From Musa acuminata AAA Group (lineage: Eukaryota > Streptophyta > Magnoliopsida > Zingiberales > Musaceae), in assembly GCF_036884655.1 (NCBI RefSeq), contig NC_088354.1, positions 14,741,001 to 14,805,000 of the forward strand: DNA of 64,000 bases, written 5' to 3'. Each line of letters begins with the position of its first letter. Within the stretch, counting starts at the first letter, position 1. The notes beneath the pieces were generated by a model that was not told where the DNA came from, did not search any database, and worked only from the letters and a program-made list of their open reading frames with translations. Below, one piece after another: positions 21,751 through 35,134 of the stretch. The translations under genes and the position numbers were made by a program.

Positions 21751-24700
21751 TTAGATGCAGAAACCAGAGATCATGATGGCAGCACAGATGCTACAATCCA
21801 TGAAGACGGCCCTTGCTACTTTCTGGAACATCAAAAATGCCTCCAATGCATCGTCCGTATTGGTATTGGCTGCCGGACCATACTCCTCTTTTCCGGTCTT
21901 GCTCCCTTTTTCCTTTACCTTCTCCACTCGTGCTTGCGTTGTCATCAGCAGTCCGAGAACAATGGTAATATCACTTAACATAACAAGGAACAGTGGTCTA
22001 AAATTTATAATGCCAGCCGCACCACCAAGAGCATAGCCATGATTTGACAGGATAACCATAAGAGCTACGGTAACCGCAAAGAGCAAACGTGTATTTTCAG
22101 AAGTTGACACGGAGCGACTGACTTGCTTTGATGAGAATAAGATCTGCTTCTTCTCCCTTGCTTGAGATTCAACGGTGTCCACAACTTGATCAGATGACTT
22201 CTGGGGCACAGGCGGGTTCAGCAGTTTTGAATCCCTATCTTTTTGGTGAGCCTTTACTTCAGCCACATTCCGTGATTCACATATGTTAATCTCATCTTCC
22301 TTACCACCAACTATTTCATTGCATGCCCGAGTTCTAGAAATTCCATTGCTTCTCTCACCTCCTGCTATTTCTGCAGCTGTTCCACTGGTGTCTTTGTTGC
22401 TTCCATACTGGTTAGAAAAGTGAGAACTAGTTGCATCATACCCACTGAAAGGAGAAACTGCAAAAGAAAAGGCTAGTATAATCAAATACGCGATTGTTGA
22501 AGGCAAACTGCCAATATCCAGCTCCTTGTGAGGAGGGATCAGCCAGCATAGATAAGTCATATGTTTTTACATTAGTAGTGTCCAAATAACCAAGGATCGA
22601 GGAACAGTCTCAGTTGTCGATGACTTTCTAACACTCGAATATTTATTTTAGTGGCAAAGTCTCTCATCAACACGAAATTTAAATCAGATTATGGTAGCAA
22701 TAGTTAGAACAGAACTTAGGGAACTATGGCTTCTAACCTAGCAACCTATCACATCATATACTAACACCAAGCATAAGAAAGAAGCAGGTAATCAACGATA
22801 CCCAAAAACCACCTAGTCCCAGTTGTACCCTTAGCTCCCAACATTGTGGCACCTTCAGCTTTCAAACAAGTTATTCATGGAGAAATTTTTACATAGGCAA
22901 CAAGAAAATTGAAAGGTATCTATGTTCTACAGGGGTGATGATCAAGCAGAGAGAAGACCATTGAAGTTCTGGTTCCAATCTTCCAGACAAAACTGAGGCA
23001 TCCAGAAGCCACCACCATAAACCTAACAAATACAGAATCACTCTGTCTCATGATATGCACTACATTCTGTTAGTCAGATTGATCTCATTGGAGTTTTCTT
23101 ATCAGTACTGCTGCATATATTTTTCAGCTTGAAAGAAATGCTTTTCAAGTTCTTATTCTGCCTCTGAATCAGTTGGCCAAATATCCAACGCAGCATGAGC
23201 TGCACAGATTCAGGTTGGTTTTATCCCACAGTAATGAACTTTGAAAGATAAAAGTCAACCTCTTGAAGGTCATGTTAAAAGGGCAACCACCACCACGGCA
23301 TCAAGTCATAATATCATAGTTAGTTGTCCAGAATTAGTTACATGGATCTTTTCCTGCAATTATGATCTGTTCGGAGAAATATTACTGCTGGGGATCATGC
23401 AAAAAAGACAACCATTCTTTTGCGTGTTGGGAGTAATTCTTTCATATAAATTTTAACTTTTGTTTACCAAACTTAAGCTACAGAACAAATACCAATTACC
23501 CCACCTTGTTGTTCACCTTGTTATAACAGGTCTTTTATATCTGAAGTGGATAAAGAGGAAAATCCTGAAATAACTCTCATGTGAGTAGTGGTTCCTACTA
23601 CAAATAAATAGTTACTAAGAACCTGTAGCAGGTCCTCAAATAGGTTTCTAAGGAACAAACACAAAATCTTTTTTCATAGAAAATACATCATCAAATCTAA
23701 GATATCTCTAAGACAATTACAAACGGCGTAGGATTACTATTTGGAGGAAATAATTCACAATTTAGCACAACATTAACAACAAAAGATTTTAGATGCATGG
23801 TAGCCAAGATGCATGCAACAAAAATAAAACTCAGAACTGTTATCATGATGGTCTCCCATACAAAGCCCAAGAACAAAAGTAACAATCTCTATTATCAAAT
23901 GGAGATTCTCTCTCTCTCCATAAAGGAAGCAATTTTTTTCACTGGTGACTAAATGATAACAGAACAATGGTACTTCCATGCAAGGACCGAATCTATTCAT
24001 GCTTCCATGTCTTCCAAATCACCAAAAGAAGAACACAAATTCCTGAATTGAAGCATAGTTCTTCTCAAAACCCTTTATCGTGCCCTTTCTACGGAGAAGT
24101 CAACATGAACAAACAATCTAAGAATTGCCATCATATACCATTTCTTTCACAACAGACCACTCTTATAAAAGGAAAAGAAGCGCCTCATGTGATTGCTATG
24201 CTGAAATTAAAAAAACCTAGAGAGCAAATTGATGACTTTACATCTTCTTGTCTATTTAGATTATGTAAGAACAACTGTTTGATGCCATCACCGAGACGAA
24301 GGAAGGAGGACATACCCTAGATCTACAGCTAAACCGAGTTCCAAAATTCCAACCGTGCTACCATAATATCGGACAGAATAAATTTCCATGCGTCTCCATG
24401 TGATGATGCTCCACGGAGATGTTGCGACATCAACGACGAAGAAACCAACCAAGAGTGGTCAAGATGACACATTCAAGAAGAAGAATCGGAAAGGATTGTC
24501 GAAGTCTACATAAACAAGCATTCTAACAATCGCCATGCTGAAATTGAATCACCATCTACGGGATTCATACGGTAATTTGAAGATGTTAGATTCTGATGCG
24601 CTCGCCAAGGCGAAGGAAGGAGGAGATTCCCAAGAACGGACAGACAAGAATACCGCCTGAGATCTGGATTGATGGCTAAACCGAGGACCAAATTTCAACC

Positions 24701-25045
24701 CGCGCATCGAGCCCTAATAAACCAAACGATCGGTGCAACAGATCTCCACACATCTCCATCTTATGATGCTCCACGAAGATGTTACGACATACATCGACCA
24801 AGCAAACACCCAAAAGATATCAAGATAACACAATAAAGAAGAAGAAGAAAGAATCGGAAGGAAAATGGAAAGAGGGAAGAGGAGATCTTACTGGAGGTCC
24901 GCGGATCATCTTCCTTCGTAAGAGGAGAAGGAGGAGGTGGTGGGGAGGAATCGGGAACAGATCTCCCTTGGCCTGTGATAAGGGCGAGGCGGTCGGATCC
25001 ACGCTCCAGGATCTTCCGCCGGCGAGCCTCTCTCGCGTTCTCCAT
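21751..25045 (-). CDS. GET2: GET2/CAML-like receptor subunit for tail-anchored protein insertion, 2 exons
   Basis: It acts in the ER membrane with GET1 to receive tail-anchored proteins from GET3. Exon 1 is 25045-24892 and exon 2 is 22457-21751. Both are phase 1 at the junction and give 286 residues, close to the roughly 280 of Arabidopsis G1IP/GET2. The N-terminus carries the hallmark basic GET3-binding motif AREARRRKILERGSDRLALI (residues 4-23). A Ser/Pro/charged linker follows. The C-terminal third has three membrane segments at about 176-194, 201-223 and 266-285. The frame of exon 2 is open further upstream (ATG at 22560), but that start would omit the diagnostic N-terminus, and a TTTTGCAG acceptor sits at the join. 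The intron is 2.4 kb, and an extra small exon inside it cannot be excluded. Confidence 0.88.
22458..24891 (-). other. Large intron of the GET2-like gene
   Basis: GTAAGA donor and TTTTGCAG acceptor on the minus strand. It contains no open frame I can support. Its 5' part contains a segmental duplication (24280-24445 against about 24590-24815). Confidence 0.75.
24280..24815. repeat. Diverged tandem segmental duplication inside the GET2-like intron
   Basis: Two blocks share, in order, GCGAAGGAAGGAGGA (24603-) or ACGAAGGAAGGAGGA (24295-), then GCTAAACCGAG, and TCTCCAT with GATGATGCTCCACG/TTATGATGCTCCACG followed by GATGTT.CGACAT. The spacing is about 310-360 bp. Confidence 0.7.
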
Positions 25046-25130
25046 CCCGATCTCGGGGGATCTCTCGTTCTCCCCAAGCTTCGAATTCGAACCTTTGAGG
25101 ATGTCTTCGCTTATATATCCTTGTGAACAT

Positions 25131-25260
25131 GCATTAACTTAGCTTAACTACCTTAGATCATAATTCATTTACCTACATATTAATAAATATATATAACGAT
25201 TTTTTTAAATATTAATGTAAATTAGAGATTCAACTAATAATCATTTAGTTTATGATAGTG

Positions 25261-25359
<99 letters not shown>

Positions 25360-26475
25360 TGGCGATGCTTTTTTATGTAGTGAAAAAAAAGAAAATATGT
25401 TTTGATATTTATTTTTTTAGAAAATAAAAATTGTTGATTTAACTTTATTTTGGTCATGGATAGATCACCTAAGTTCAAATCCACTATTTTTTTATTACAA
25501 TGAAATTCATTAAAAAATATTTTTTTATTTTCTTTTGATGCTTATTTCAGGACATAATCGATATTTTTTAAGAAAATTACAAAGAGAAAAAAAAAAGGTT
25601 CTTCTGTGAATACTTCTGAAAAATTATGAGTAAATTTATGAGTTGAAATCACTTTCTATTAATTATTTGACTCAGAGAATCCCGTCAGTCTGAAGAACAA
25701 GCAGAGATCAAGAAATGGTTCTATTAATAGTAATATGCTATTTCATAAATTGTTTTGGGTCATATATTTTATTTATCCTTTAAAATATTTAGATCTCTCA
25801 CATATGTCATTTTTAGCATTTGTCAGATAAATTCTCATCAACTACTACTAATCATAGCCATCAATAATAGCTAATTTAAGTTCTTAGAAATATAAAAAAA
25901 AATTAAATACTCGTGAATATTTTCACTGTTTATTCTTCTCTTTTCCTTATTTCATATTTCTATTATTTACTAATTGTTTTATTATCTTCTTTTTCCTTGT
26001 TCTTTCCTCTCTCTCTCTCTCATTGCATGCTCCAATACAATAATCAATTGGTATTGTATCGGTTCAGCTCTAACAAGAAACAGCAGGAAATAGAGGTTCT
26101 TCATTAATCAATCATGAGGTAAAAGAATCCCAAGCATACACTGTCTCAAGGCAAACCATATGATACTAAAATCACCTAGCAAAACAATCCACCATCGAGT
26201 TCATCATGAAACTAGCAAATCCTGCAAACACCTTTTCTTGAGAAAAGGAAAACCACATGATTTATAGCCCCGGAATACACAACAATTGCTTGCAAACAAT
26301 AAATAAAACATGTTTAACTTGTCTGGAAAAATAAAAGTTGTTGAATTATAATTAAAACCTATGCAATCGAGTTATCCACATTGATGAAAGTACCCAAGAG
26401 AAAACAAAGTGCCAACACCACTTACCAAGCAACACAAAAGGCTGCATAGTACAGCGACTCGGAGATGCAAGATTT
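25131..26475. other. AT-rich intergenic region
   Basis: Holds the long TA microsatellite and, at its right end, the probable 3' UTR of the amidohydrolase gene. Otherwise nothing recognised. Confidence 0.4.
25268..25353. repeat. (TA)n microsatellite, long
   Basis: About 86 bp of TA dinucleotides, ending in a TGTGTG run. Confidence 0.95.
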
Positions 26476-29400
26476 TTAGGACGATGCTGAATGTTCATCC
26501 AGGTAAGACATTGCGACGGCTGCATGGAAAGCAGCTCCTATTGGAAGTGCCTGCTCATTAAGAAAGAAGTAGGGGGAATGTAATGGATGGACTGGCCCCA
26601 CGCTGTCGTCATTCCTGACTCCAAGCCAGAACATGGAGCTCGGCATCCTCTGTGAAAAGAAGCTGAAATCCTCGGCACCCATGGTCGGTGGGCTTTCGTG
26701 GACATTGTCTTCTCCAACCAGATTCTCTCCCACCTTCCTAACATGGCTATACATCTGATGATCATTCACAGTTGCAGGATACGGTATGAGTTTCTCCTCC
26801 ATGAAATCTACGGATGCAGTGCAACGGTGAACAGCAGCCTGTGTCTCTATAATCTGTAAAAGTAAGTGCAAAGCAAATCAGTGACAGGATTCCTTTTATC
26901 GACGCATTGGAAGTTAATTTTGACAATGTGGTTCATGCATTACATCATAATGTATTCAAAAGCTATTTTAGGTTTTTGGCACCATAGTCCTGCTCTAAAA
27001 GTGTGCATGTTACCTCCTTAATCCTTCTTGAAAGGTAGGAAAGACCTTCTCTGGTCATGCTCCTAAATGTGCCACCGAAAGTCACAGACTCTGGGATAAC
27101 ATTGTGGGCTTCTCCAGCCTTTATGAACCCAACTGAAACGACCTGTAGACAAGATACAATGTTAAGCTGCAGATAAATCAGCATTACTACTTGTATGTAT
27201 GCTAGGGAAGTATGGAATATCTAGTCTGGCACTAAAAAACTCTCCACCATAATGCTCATGCAAGGAGACCAACCTAACTATTTCCTAGAAGAAAAACTTT
27301 GCTGCTCCGTGAAGACATGATAAGGAGGTAAGATTCCTAGAAGCTCTTGACACCAACTCAGATTTTAATTACTTTGGTTCATCGTCATAAGGAAAACATG
27401 ATAATCTTGCCTCTACTATGAATCTGATATGACAGGCCACAAAATCACTGAAATGAATTATTAGCAACTATCATGAGAAGATATTGAAGCCAATTATTGA
27501 GAGTCTAGTGGATCAATTATAATATATACATCATCCAACAATAAAGTCTTCTGACATGATTTCTGATACCAAATTGTGGAACTATACCAGCAGCAATCAT
27601 CTCCTAACATAAGATATTTTATGCAATTTGTCACATCAATTGAGAGAGCTTACTCTGCTTTCTAGAGGGTCCGACTCTCTAGATACAAGCTGTTGAAGGC
27701 TGAGGATTGCAAAGGATGCAGGAACTAATGGATCAATTGTTCTATGTGGGGATGCTGCATGTCCACCTTGTCCTTTAATAATTGCATGAAAACGTCCTGA
27801 TGCTGCAAGAAGAGGACCAGCTCTCGAAGCAATGTGACCAGTCGGAAGACTAGGTTGAACATGCATAGCAAAGATTGCCTCCACATCATCCAGAGTACCC
27901 TCTTGCAGCATGTGATAAGCACCGGCATAACCCTCTTCTCCCGGTTGGAAAACAAGTTTCACGGTGCCCTTCGAGAAGAAAGTAACTTCAGTTACCGATC
28001 AAGAACCTGATGACAAAAGAGCTTGCTGGTGATACATGTACCTTCAGCTCACTCTTCTGATGTTGAAGCAACTTAGCTGCCCCAAGAAGCATTGTTACAT
28101 GAGCATCATGACCACAAGCATGCATTTTCCCGCTCTCTTTGCTTTTGTACTCCCAGTTTACCAGCTCCTTCCAGAGGATAAGGGTTAACCAAGTGATTAC
28201 CTTGTAACAATATAATACTTGGAAGGACAAAAATTAACCATGCAGGGAACCTGAAGTAAACAGATGGTTTGACACTGACTGAAGACATTCATCGAACCAA
28301 AATCTTATGGAGGTCTATTTAGTAAAGAAATTTCATACGCAAGAGATTATTTTGCATATGATCAAACAATTTTACATGTCAAGTAAAATTAAAGAAAATA
28401 ATCAAAATTCAAGTTCAGTGACAGTTTCTTATACTCATAGTATAGAAACCATGTGAGAATTCAAATGGCTGATCAACCATTACCACATAGGCCCCAAGTA
28501 TCTAATTTTCATTATGAGATCAATCATACAGCTACTAAGCAATGAGACAGTTTTGACCCAAACTAAGCAATATTCATATTGTTATTAATGAACTTTGAAA
28601 ATGTTTGTATCAAGAGGGTTGAAAAAGATGCAACCATTAAACAGTCATATTGCAGGGGATAATTTCAAGTGAAAAACTTGTACCTTGACCAATTATCAGA
28701 AGGTTTTCGAATCTCATTCGAGCTTTAGCTCCTTGGTTCTTTTAATCTATTCGGCCAAACATAATTGAATCCAATAACAGGAAAATAATAGAGTTAATCG
28801 CAGACAAAAACATAAAAAGCTACAAAAACGAGTGCCAACATTAACAATTGATCTCAAGTTCCATTCCCAGCTTCTATCCTGTTGGACTGGATTTGACATT
28901 TGGGAATAAACTCCTCGTCTGCTTTGAAATATGTCATTATTTACCAGGGGTCTAGAAACTACCCCTTTTAAAGAATTGGAATTGGTTGAGCATACAAGTC
29001 GACTTTCGCAGCTCACTAATCGGCTCAATCTTTTCTTCCATCTCCATAGTTTATCAAAACCTAATCTTTATCTAAGTACAGAACAGTCCTCAATTCGGTC
29101 ATATTGTATGAGAAACAATGGTGTGAGTGATTCCATAGAAATTGGCCTTCAAAGCCATGAATTGTAGTAATCTTTCAGCACTTTTCATCTCATTTTTCAC
29201 CTGCATCTTTTAGTAAAAAGGGGGGGAAAGAAAAAAGAGACCCCTCTTTTCATCAAAATGAGGTCAGAGATGATCTGAATAATCAAAACCATCCATCCAT
29301 ACAAGAACCATGATGGACTTCAGAACCTATTTAATTAGGTTCTACGACGTAAACAATAGATATATGTTTCTTCACGGAGATGGCATCAAAATCTCGATTT

Positions 29401-29820
29401 TTCAAATCCTTCGCGATACGCAACATAACTCAAAACCCAGCAAGAAATGAAGAATAAGGAGTTGACACGCACCTGCAACGGGAGCGCATCCATATCGGCC
29501 CTCAGCGCAAAGACGGGACCGGCGCCGGATCCGATGGAGGCGACGATGCCGGTCTTGGCGACCGGCCAAGTGTACTCGACGCCGAGAGCGTCGAGCTCCG
29601 ACCGGATCAGTTCGCTCGTCCCGTACTCCTCAAAGGCGAGCTCCGGGTGCTGGTGGATGCGCCGCCGAATGGTCGTCAACCAGTCGAAGAACTCGGGCGC
29701 TCGAGCCGATTCCAGGAGCTCCCGAGGCGAGCCGATCGACGCCAGCGACGGGGGGGACACGGAGCCGACGATGACGATGACGAGGACGATAAGGTAGCGA
29801 AGGCAAGGGGAGGACGCCAT
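26476..29820 (-). CDS. ILL: IAA-amino acid hydrolase, ILR1-like (M20 peptidase family), 5 exons
   Basis: It releases free auxin (or another acyl hormone) from its amino-acid conjugate. Coding exons are 29820-29473, 28167-28042, 27968-27654, 27142-27014 and 26853-26476, all phase 0; total 1296 nt, 431 residues, normal for the family. A hydrophobic signal peptide ([13 protein letters not shown]) starts the protein, pointing to the ER lumen. M20 metal-site motifs are in order: HACGHDAH at 132-139, QPGEEG at 166-171, MGAEDF near 364-369 and a His in LHSPYF near 398. [10 protein letters not shown] closes exon 1. There is no KDEL/HDEL ending; it ends EHSASS, so ER retention is unclear. In-frame ATGs at 29847 and 29898 are alternative starts; I chose the one directly before the signal peptide. 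The ILR1-like subclass is not assigned. Confidence 0.93.
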
Positions 29821-29898
29821 GGTCACAGATCGATGCGGGAGAGGCATTTGGGAGCAGCAAACCGCGATCGAACCGTTGTTAATACGTCCACGTACCAT

Positions 29899-31213
29899 TT
29901 CATTGCATTTGATGTGCCCATGTGTCCGTCAACATTCCCGAAACGGTGAGTGAATTCACATCCGACATTTAATTATATTAAAATGAGTTTGGATTAATTT
30001 TATTAAAATGATTTCTTTGTGAGGTATAGAAAAAGAAAGAAAATAAATATATATTTGTAATAAAGAAAATAATGACGATAGTAACGACGGACGGCAAAAC
30101 CAAAGACTTGGGGGTGGGTGGCAAAAACAAAGTGGAGGATTACAACAACAATTACTAAATCGTAGTACTGCTTAGGCAAGAAATCTTTTCTTCTTCTAGT
30201 GTTTATATGGCAATCATGGCGACCACTTCCTGAAAAGATTCACGTAATATGATGCAGTAGTCACCATGGAATTTGAGAAGCATCCGAGTACAAACATTGT
30301 GGGTTGTTGGACGAATCAATTGAAGAGTCAACAGCTGCTTTTCTCCAAAAGGATATCTTTTAATTGGATGGTTTTTTTTTTTTTTATAGAAAATATCTTT
30401 ATTTTTAATTTTTTTTCCAAACATAATTTCTTTTTTTAAAGTTCTTTTCAATTTCGAAATTATTTTTTACAATTTGATCACCATAATAAAAATTTTATAA
30501 AATTTATTTAAAAAACACCATAAATGAATTAAATTAAATCATATCATACTATAATTTAAATATATATTTATAATAGTTTAAAAATAACATTACACCAATA
30601 AAAAAAAGTAAAAATTAGTTTATTACAGTGTATTGCCCAATATAGTAGAAATAACATAAAACCTATTTAAAAATATTTATAAATGATCCAAATAGATTTC
30701 TAACCTTAATCAAACTAACTATAAACTTAAAAAATATAATATTATAATGATCTATAAGTAATGACAAATAAAGTGCTACATTATCATTTTTTATATTTCT
30801 TTTAATAGAATTTTAATATATCTAAATAAAAACACATTAAATGAGTCAAAAATAATAAAAAAACAGTTCAAAATTGATGAGAAAAATTATCAAGAAATAT
30901 TTTAGATATTTTTAAAATTAGGTACACTGTTTAAAAAGTAAAAAAAGAGGGTTTTATTTGAAAAAAATCCAAAATGAAGATTTTTTTTATAGATAAATCG
31001 CTCTTTTAAATTCATCCTAGTAAATTCATTATGGAGCAAAATTTTATGAAGCTTATAATAAAATAATAATTTCTTGTAGACAAAGTCCAAACGTGAGATC
31101 CAAAGTGGTGTTACTTCCCGATCAAGGTAAAATTATGCATCCATCATGAAAGAACAAGATTGTGCTAAAGGATATTTTCTATAGTTAAAAATATTTTTTA
31201 AAATATTATACTT
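29899..31213. other. AT-rich intergenic between amidohydrolase and copia relic
   Basis: No gene recognised; long A/T homopolymers. The part nearest 29.9-30.2 kb is likely promoter of the ILR1-like gene. Confidence 0.4.
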
Positions 31214-31218
31214 AGTTG

Positions 31219-31548
31219 TGTTAATATTTAAAATATATTTTTTGTAAGATTTTGTATTATTATCTTTTATCTTTTAAATAAGTTGATATAATACAAAGAT
31301 AAGGATTTTTTGGTTTAAATTACTATTTTATACATATAAATAGATAGATGATATCTACAGATCCATCCAAATCTAAGTGATTAAGCCTATAGGGCTCAAA
31401 TCAAAGAGTATTTAAGATCTTATAAATATTTCTTTTTAGGAAGTTCAGATTCTTTTTCTACTATTTGATTTAATCTTGGGCTAGTAGTCACTTGTTATTA
31501 CTATTTAAGAAAGAATTATACTTGCATATGATCTCTTCTTTTCTTACA
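31219..31548 (+). repeat. 5' LTR of the degenerate copia
   Basis: Begins TGTTAATATTTAAAATAT and ends CTTACA. Aligns with 34760-35129. Confidence 0.8.
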
Positions 31549-34500
31549 TTGTATTAGAGCCATAAGGGTGATAATCCATATTTCAAGATCTTTTTGGTGA
31601 AGAAAATAACACTTTTCAAGGATCAAGAGTTGGTGCATTTAGTATTGAACACTTCTCAATTATGACTATAAGATCTAAAAGATTTGTTTGGAATTTTATC
31701 TCACATAGGAAGATCTATGGATGTGATTCGTATCAATACAACAACATCACAAGATTTTGTTGATGAATTTTTGAACATATTAGTGGTTGCAAATCAACCT
31801 TAGAGATTTGGATCACTTTTGATGTATTATTCAATAAAATAAATATGGTTCTAGTTAAGCATTTAAAGAATGATTTATCAAATACTATTCAAAGTAATAT
31901 TTTAATTTTTTATTTTTTAAAAATGAAAAATTTATGTTCAAAGTTATTACTCTTAGATCTAGATGAGTCTATCTTTTATACACAAATGAAATGTTATATT
32001 ATTCATGAACTTAAAAATTTTTACTTATCAAGAATCCTTAGCTCATCAAATACTGAAAGTTTCTACAAATAATAAAAATAATGGTATAGTAAGCAATAGT
32101 CTTCTCCAAATAATGGTATAAATCAAAAGAAAATCAAGTGTTATAGGTATAGCAAGTTAGGCTATATTAAAAAAAAATATCATGATAAATTAGAAGGACA
32201 CGTTATAAATAAAATAGATTATTCTAATGAAGATTGGTGCAAATGTTTTATGACTAAAATTGCTCAAGTCATGATGTCTAACTGGTGATGGTACCAAATT
32301 CATTAATCTTTTATCAATATAAAAGTAATAATATAATTATAGATAATATTGAGAAGGAAGGTATAATTATAATATTAAATAAAGATAATGATTATTGTAC
32401 ATTGAAGAGTATATATCATGTTCTTGGTACGAAGAAAAATCTTTTTTCAATTGCAAATGTAGTTGATGCTAGGAATTATATTCATTTTTATCCTAATGAA
32501 GTCAAATTTTTTTATAAAATAAAATAATTAAATATAGATGTAATACATACTAGTAAAAGAGTCAAAGATTTATATATTTTTTCAATATCTAACTCTTATG
32601 TGGATTGGATGAGTATTGGTATATCAATTTGGGATGAAGTTGTGAAAGTTGTGATCAATTTTTAAATTAAAGATTATAATATAGAAAAGTCTAGTTAATA
32701 ATCTTTCCAATCTTATTATTTTTAGTAGTAATGAAGTTGTGAAAGTTATCAATATGGCAAGACACATAAGTAAACCTTTGATAGATCATTTCAATTTGTA
32801 AATTTCTTTTAAAACTTATTCACAACAATCTAATGGGTTCTACTTAAACTTTATCTTATTTAAGTTTTTTCAAGAATAAATTCTTCTCTTTTCATAAGTA
32901 GTATGGTATCAAGGATGAACTCACATGTACAAATATACCACAACAAAGTGGTATGACAGAATGAAATATTTGATATTTCGTAGAGATTTACAAGTGTCGG
33001 CTTCATGTAAAGAATTTACTCAAAACCTTATACGTAGAAGGTATGATATATACGACTTATGTTATTAATCAAACTCCTCTTAGCCTAATCAATATGAAGT
33101 TTCTATACGAACTCATGTTTGGTGAGAAATTAAATGTTAAATATTAAACATTTTAAAGTATTTAGTTTTTCATGTTATGTTCACATACCATACTTATACA
33201 GAAGCAAACTTGCTACTAAGGCCAAGAAATATATCTTTATTAGCTATGATGAAAGGAAAAAATGTTAAAAATATATGGATCCATAAACATATAGGTGTGT
33301 AGTATGTTGAGATGTTATACTTGATGAAGTTTCTTCTTATTATTGTTTATACATAGTTATTTTTTAAATATTAATCACAATAGTGAAAGTAATGTATGTT
33401 TAAAATTTGTGATTTGAGTTTTCTTTATCATCTAGTACTTTTATGGGTTTTAGCTTATCTTCTTTATTATCTATATTCATTTCTATTATTTTTTTTGTCA
33501 CTAATAGTGGAGAAAAGTGATAGGAGGAGTAATAATATTCATAAAAAAATTTTAATATTGAGAAGATTAAAAAAAAATTGACAAACCAACACATTACATA
33601 TATAGAGATAATATAATCGTATGTCGTTGTTTCTTTTCTAAATCATTGATGATCTTGAGATTACTTGTTTTGATAAAGTTAAAGGTATTAAGGAGTGGGA
33701 GAATGCCATAGATAAAGAAATGAAGCTTTTTATAAAAATAAAACTTGAAATCTTATGACAAAGCCTATAAATATATATCTAATTACTTATAAATAGGTCA
33801 ACAAGATGAAATGTAAGTTAGATGAAAGTATAGATCGTGATAAGATAAGACATATTGGAATAGGATTTTCTCAAAAATATGAAAAAGATTATAAGAAAAT
33901 CTTTAGTCTAGTGGTCAAGATAACATCTATTAAGACAGTGATTATTCTAGCAACTAATCATAAGATGAAAGTCTTAGTAACTTGATGTGAAAAATGTCTT
34001 TCTATATAGTGAAATTGACTAGGACATTTATATGGAGCAATTGTTAGAGTATATTTACAAGCTCAAAAAAACCCTCTGTCGGTTAAAGCAAGCTATCATA
34101 TATGAAAAAATTACTTAATACTTATATTTTTATGTTATTTTTCTTCTTATTCAAATCCTGGCTTATTTATTAAAAAACAAGGAAACCTGTTCTTCTATAT
34201 ATTAATGATATGGTCATCATCGATAATAATAAATAAAAATTTCAAAGCTTTATGATGATCTTTTTCTTCAGTTTGAAATAAAAGTCTTGAGAGAATCTAA
34301 TATTTTTGTGATCAATATAAATGAAAGTATATTTATTTCTTAAACAATCTATACAAAGAAAATTATTGAAAGATTTGTAATTAACAAAAGTAAGAAGGTT
34401 TCTACATGCAAATATATAGTTAGGTTGTAATGATAGTAAGGTTCTTTTTTACCCTCAATCTAAATGTATATGGTTAAGATGTTTAATTGAGAGTATTTGC

Positions 34501-34759
34501 TATCAAATTAAAAAAATTAGCTATTTAGTAATGTGATAATCAAAATATCGTAAAATTAACTATAAATCTAATTTGATATGCAAAAACCAAACATACTAAA
34601 ATTGAACATCATTTCATCTGAAAAAAATGTGTTTTAAGGAGTTATTGAAATCATGAAGATCAAGAGCAAACATAATATTATAGTTATCTTTATCACATCT
34701 CTTACTGTTTGAAGATATATGAGGAAAGATGAGACTTTTCTCCAAAAGTATATCTTAAG

Positions 34760-35129
34760 TGGGAATATTAAGATTTAAAATATATCTTTCAGAAGATTTT
34801 AGATTGTTATCTTTAATCCTTCAAATAAGTTGATTAGATAGAATTTTAAAAATAATAATATCTTGTTTTAAATTATTATGCTACGCATATAAATAGCTGA
34901 TATTTACATGTGTAGATTCATCTAATTCTAAATGTTTAGACCTTTAAGGCTCAGTCAAATGGTAGTTCAAGATATTATAAATATTTTTTTTGAGAAGTTT
35001 AATATAGTTTTTTATTTTTCTTCCACCTTAATTTCCTCTTTTATTTGGTTTTATCTTACGCTAATAATATCTTATTACTATTATTTAAGAAAGAAATGCA
35101 ATGGCATATGATCTCTCTTTTTTTTCACA
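34760..35129 (+). repeat. 3' LTR of the degenerate copia
   Basis: Begins TGGGAATATTAAGATT and ends TTTTCACA. It is about 40 bp longer than its partner because of small indels. Confidence 0.8.
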
Positions 35130-35134
35130 AGTTG

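Larger units (their letters stand above)
31219..35129 (+). mobile_element. Degenerate but structurally complete Ty1-copia retrotransposon
   Basis: LTRs at 31219-31548 and 34760-35129 align along their length, despite heavy divergence. The element is flanked by a 5-bp target duplication AGTTG (31214-31218 and 35130-35134). The primer site (31550-31563, TGTATTAGAGCCAT) is initiator-Met type. The interior is plus-strand copia coding sequence riddled with stops: a trace of YINDMVIID, matching the reverse transcriptase YVDD box, lies near 34195-34220, followed by a FEIK.LRES..F remnant. It is far older than the copia copies at the right end of the window, and no open frame survives. Confidence 0.85.

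Noticed and set aside
22458..22560. ATG at 22560 as the start of the GET2-like protein
   Set aside because: It would replace the diagnostic Arg-rich GET3-binding N-terminus found in phase at 25045-24892. A good acceptor site sits at 22457/22458.
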